Shown: positions 4,802 to 6,252 of the stretch, in pieces
How the letters are laid out: each line of letters opens with the position of its first letter
Numbering within the stretch: position 1 is the stretch's first letter
DNA from: an uncultured Clostridia bacterium
GTDB taxonomy: Bacteria; Bacillota; Clostridia; Peptostreptococcales; Anaerovoracaceae
Direction: 5' to 3'
DNA: 6,252 bases
Assembly: GCA_934278965.1 (NCBI GenBank)
Contig: CAKQWL010000103.1
Coordinates: 1 to 6,252, forward strand
Notes under the pieces: generated by a model
The model's database searches: none
Told to the model about the DNA's origin: nothing
Seen by the model: the letters and a program-made list of their open reading frames with translations, nothing else
Translations under genes and position numbers: made by a program

Positions 4802-5928
4802 AAAAAATCTCCCTGCAATGGCGCATTACGCTGATGGCGGTCCTGCTCATCGGCGCTGCCTGCGTCTCCATGAATCTGCTGATCTGCTCCTCCGGCATCC
4901 ACTATATGGATTCCATCGGAGAATCCGTCCAGAGCTCCACTCCCGACGGAGAGTCCGCTTTCTTCGATCCCGAAATGGTAGAACCGAGTCCGGACCTTAC
5001 GATCGTCATCCACGGAGCACAGGAAGAATTCTGCACTATCAACTGGTACATCACTGCGGCAGTCACCATACTCAGCGGAATTCTGGCTTATTTCGTCAGC
5101 GGACACGCTCTGAAACCCCTGCACCGCTTCGCCTCCCAAGCGGAAAAAGTACAGCTGAACAATCTGGCGGATATGAAAATTAACGAAGACACCATGCCGG
5201 AGTTCCGGCAGCTGAGTCACTCGTTCAACCGGATGCTGGAACGACTGAACAACGCCTTTGCCGCTCAGCGCCAGTTCACCGGCAACGCCGCCCACGAGCT
5301 GCGCACACCGCTTGCTCTGATGCAGGCGCAGCTGGAGCTTTTTTCCGCGGAGCATCCCGATGTGAAGCCGGAAACCTCGGAATTTCTCTCTTTGCTGCGA
5401 GAGCAAATCGAGCGCCTGACCCAGATGACGAAAACGCTGCTGGAAATGAGCAACCTGCGGCAGGTTTCCCGAAACGAATACATCCAGCTTTCTCCTATGA
5501 TTGAGGAGATTTTCACAGACCTCGCCCCGCTGGCCGAGGAACGCGGCATCACGCTGGAGCGGGACGGCGACGGCATCCTGACCGGCAGTGACGCGCTGAT
5601 TTACCGGCTGCTTTTTAACCTGACGGAAAACGCCGTCAAGTACAACCGCCCGGGCGGTTCGGTCCGGATTTCCGTAACGCCGGCAGAAACCGAAGACGCG
5701 ATTCTTGTTCGTGTAACCGATACCGGCCGCGGCATCCCGGAGGAATTCCGGCGGAGCATCTTCCAGCCTTTTTTCCGAGTCGATTCATCCCGCAGCCGGG
5801 AATACGGCGGCGCGGGACTGGGACTTTCCCTCGTATGGGAAATCGCTGCTCTCCACGGAGGCGCGGTGTGGGTGGAGGAAAGTTCGGAGAAAGGCACTGC
5901 CATCGCGGTGAAACTTTCTGCCCGATAA
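4798..5928 (+). CDS. Sensor histidine kinase (HAMP-HisKA-HATPase)
   Basis: This is a membrane sensor kinase that would phosphorylate the adjacent regulator. It has 376 residues. Membrane segment one is at ~10-30 and segment two at ~82-101, enclosing a short extracellular loop of about 50 residues (31-81) that is acidic and contains C80, with C30 at the membrane border. A HAMP-like linker (~102-155) ends in FNRMLERL. The HisKA H-box is FTGNAAHELRTPLA with phospho-acceptor H166. The ATP-binding domain has the N-box NLTENAVKY (N274, N278), G1 DTGRGIP (308-314), the F-box FQPFFRVD and G2 GGAGLGLSL (337-345). All catalytic boxes are intact. AAGGAG (4785-4790) lies 7 nt before the start, and the first four bases overlap the regulator stop. 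The loop is too short for a known sensor domain, so the signal is unknown. A redox or envelope signal is suggested only by the neighbouring operon. No intrinsic terminator is visible after the stop. Confidence 0.96.
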   Translation: MKKISLQWRITLMAVLLIGAACVSMNLLICSSGIHYMDSIGESVQSSTPDGESAFFDPEMVEPSPDLTIVIHGAQEEFCTINWYITAAVTILSGILAYFVSGHALKPLHRFASQAEKVQLNNLADMKINEDTMPEFRQLSHSFNRMLERLNNAFAAQRQFTGNAAHELRTPLALMQAQLELFSAEHPDVKPETSEFLSLLREQIERLTQMTKTLLEMSNLRQVSRNEYIQLSPMIEEIFTDLAPLAEERGITLERDGDGILTGSDALIYRLLFNLTENAVKYNRPGGSVRISVTPAETEDAILVRVTDTGRGIPEEFRRSIFQPFFRVDSSRSREYGGAGLGLSLVWEIAALHGGAVWVEESSEKGTAIAVKLSAR

Positions 5929-5962
5929 ACAAGAATCTCCCGAAAACTCCCGAGCCTTCTCA

Positions 5963-6193
5963 TTAAAAATACAGGCCGCTCAGCAGCTCGAACCACTCCG
6001 CGTTGATCTCTTCCTCTTCCTCCTCTGTGAGGTCCCCGGCTCTCGCGGCGGGTTCGCCGCTCCCGATATTTTCGGTTCCGGATTCCCGTGCGGCGATGCT
6101 CTCGATGCCGGCCTCGCCGCCGCACGCTTCTGCCTCTTCAGTTTGTGCCCGGAATTCCACGAGCAGCTCGGCCATCTTATTTTCTGTTTTCAT
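5963..6193 (-). CDS. Short acidic hypothetical reading frame, doubtful
   Basis: This is a 76-residue frame converging on the kinase gene, beginning MKTENKMAELLVEFRAQ, Glu/Ala-rich in the middle, with a run of six glutamates (EEEEEEINAEW) and ending FELLSGLYF. I recognise no family. The N-terminal ~17 residues and the last ~20 could be amphipathic helices; there is no membrane segment and there is one cysteine. A GGAGGG lies upstream, but about 12 nt from the ATG, longer than ideal. The region upstream is a purine-rich tract with no other in-frame start before the window ends. It is supported by being the only sizeable frame in an otherwise empty 324-bp stretch (5929-6252). Against it are its biased composition and poor ribosome-site spacing. 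Confidence 0.4.
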   Translation of the reverse strand: MKTENKMAELLVEFRAQTEEAEACGGEAGIESIAARESGTENIGSGEPAARAGDLTEEEEEEINAEWFELLSGLYF

Positions 6194-6208
6194 TTCTTTC
6201 GGTTGCCC

Positions 6209-6241
6209 TCCTTTATCCTTTTTCTTTTCTTTTTCTTTTTT
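6209..6241. repeat. Polypyrimidine/polypurine tract
   Basis: The plus strand is almost entirely T and C here (one A), so the minus strand reads as A-rich purine runs with scattered G. It includes the GGAGGG upstream of the small acidic frame. It may be part of that gene's leader or simple low-complexity sequence. No hairpin accompanies it, so it is not called a terminator. Confidence 0.5.
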
Positions 6242-6252
6242 TACCCTTATTG

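Noticed and set aside
5937..5953. Repeat CTCCCGA-N3-CTCCCGA after the kinase as a terminator
   Set aside because: It is a direct repeat rather than an inverted one, so it cannot form a hairpin, and no T-run follows.
5601..6125. Minus-strand frame of 174 codons opposite the kinase C-terminus
   Set aside because: Its product is Arg-rich and it is antisense to the intact N, G1, F and G2 boxes of the kinase; a shadow.

Overview
The window looks like chromosomal DNA of an anaerobic, probably spore-forming member of the Clostridia (Lachnospiraceae or a relative). This is inferred from the gene content: a CwlD-type spore-cortex amidase, a small CXXC protein of a kind found in clostridia next to a membrane ferredoxin and a TlpA-like lipoprotein, GGAGG-type ribosome binding sites, and AT-rich intergenic gaps between fairly GC-rich genes. 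No rRNA, tRNA, CRISPR array, transposase or phage gene is visible.

Layout from left to right. At 1-619 (minus) is the N-terminal part of an AraC-family regulator with a cupin sensor domain, cut by the window edge. Next is a 324-bp AT-rich gap (620-943) with a cluster of DnaA-box-like sequences, including two perfect TTATCCACA copies in opposite orientation. At 944-1675 (minus) is a CwlD-like N-acetylmuramoyl-L-alanine amidase with its own extended -10 promoter. A strong intrinsic terminator at 1886-1919 separates it from a minus-strand operon of three genes. In transcription order these are a 48-residue membrane protein ending in CLECVGIG (3831-3977), a polytopic NapH-like 4Fe-4S protein (2903-3847) and a TlpA/ResA-like thioredoxin-fold lipoprotein (1948-2898). 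A shared AT-rich divergent promoter region (3978-4123) separates this operon from a plus-strand OmpR-type response regulator (4124-4801) and sensor histidine kinase (4798-5928), which overlap by ATGA. At the right end a short, very acidic minus-strand reading frame (5963-6193) is a doubtful gene.

How the genes may work together: the membrane ferredoxin has the cysteine content to move electrons from the cytoplasm or the membrane, and the exported lipoprotein has a CXXC thioredoxin-like site that could receive reducing equivalents outside the membrane. The small CXXC protein overlaps the ferredoxin gene and could be a partner or relay. The divergent two-component system shares its promoter region with this operon and is a natural candidate regulator. 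The family assignments are well supported by motifs. The electron route and the regulatory link are inference. The most interesting points are this redox module, the serine replacing a cluster cysteine in its ferredoxin domain, and the non-dnaA locus carrying DnaA boxes.
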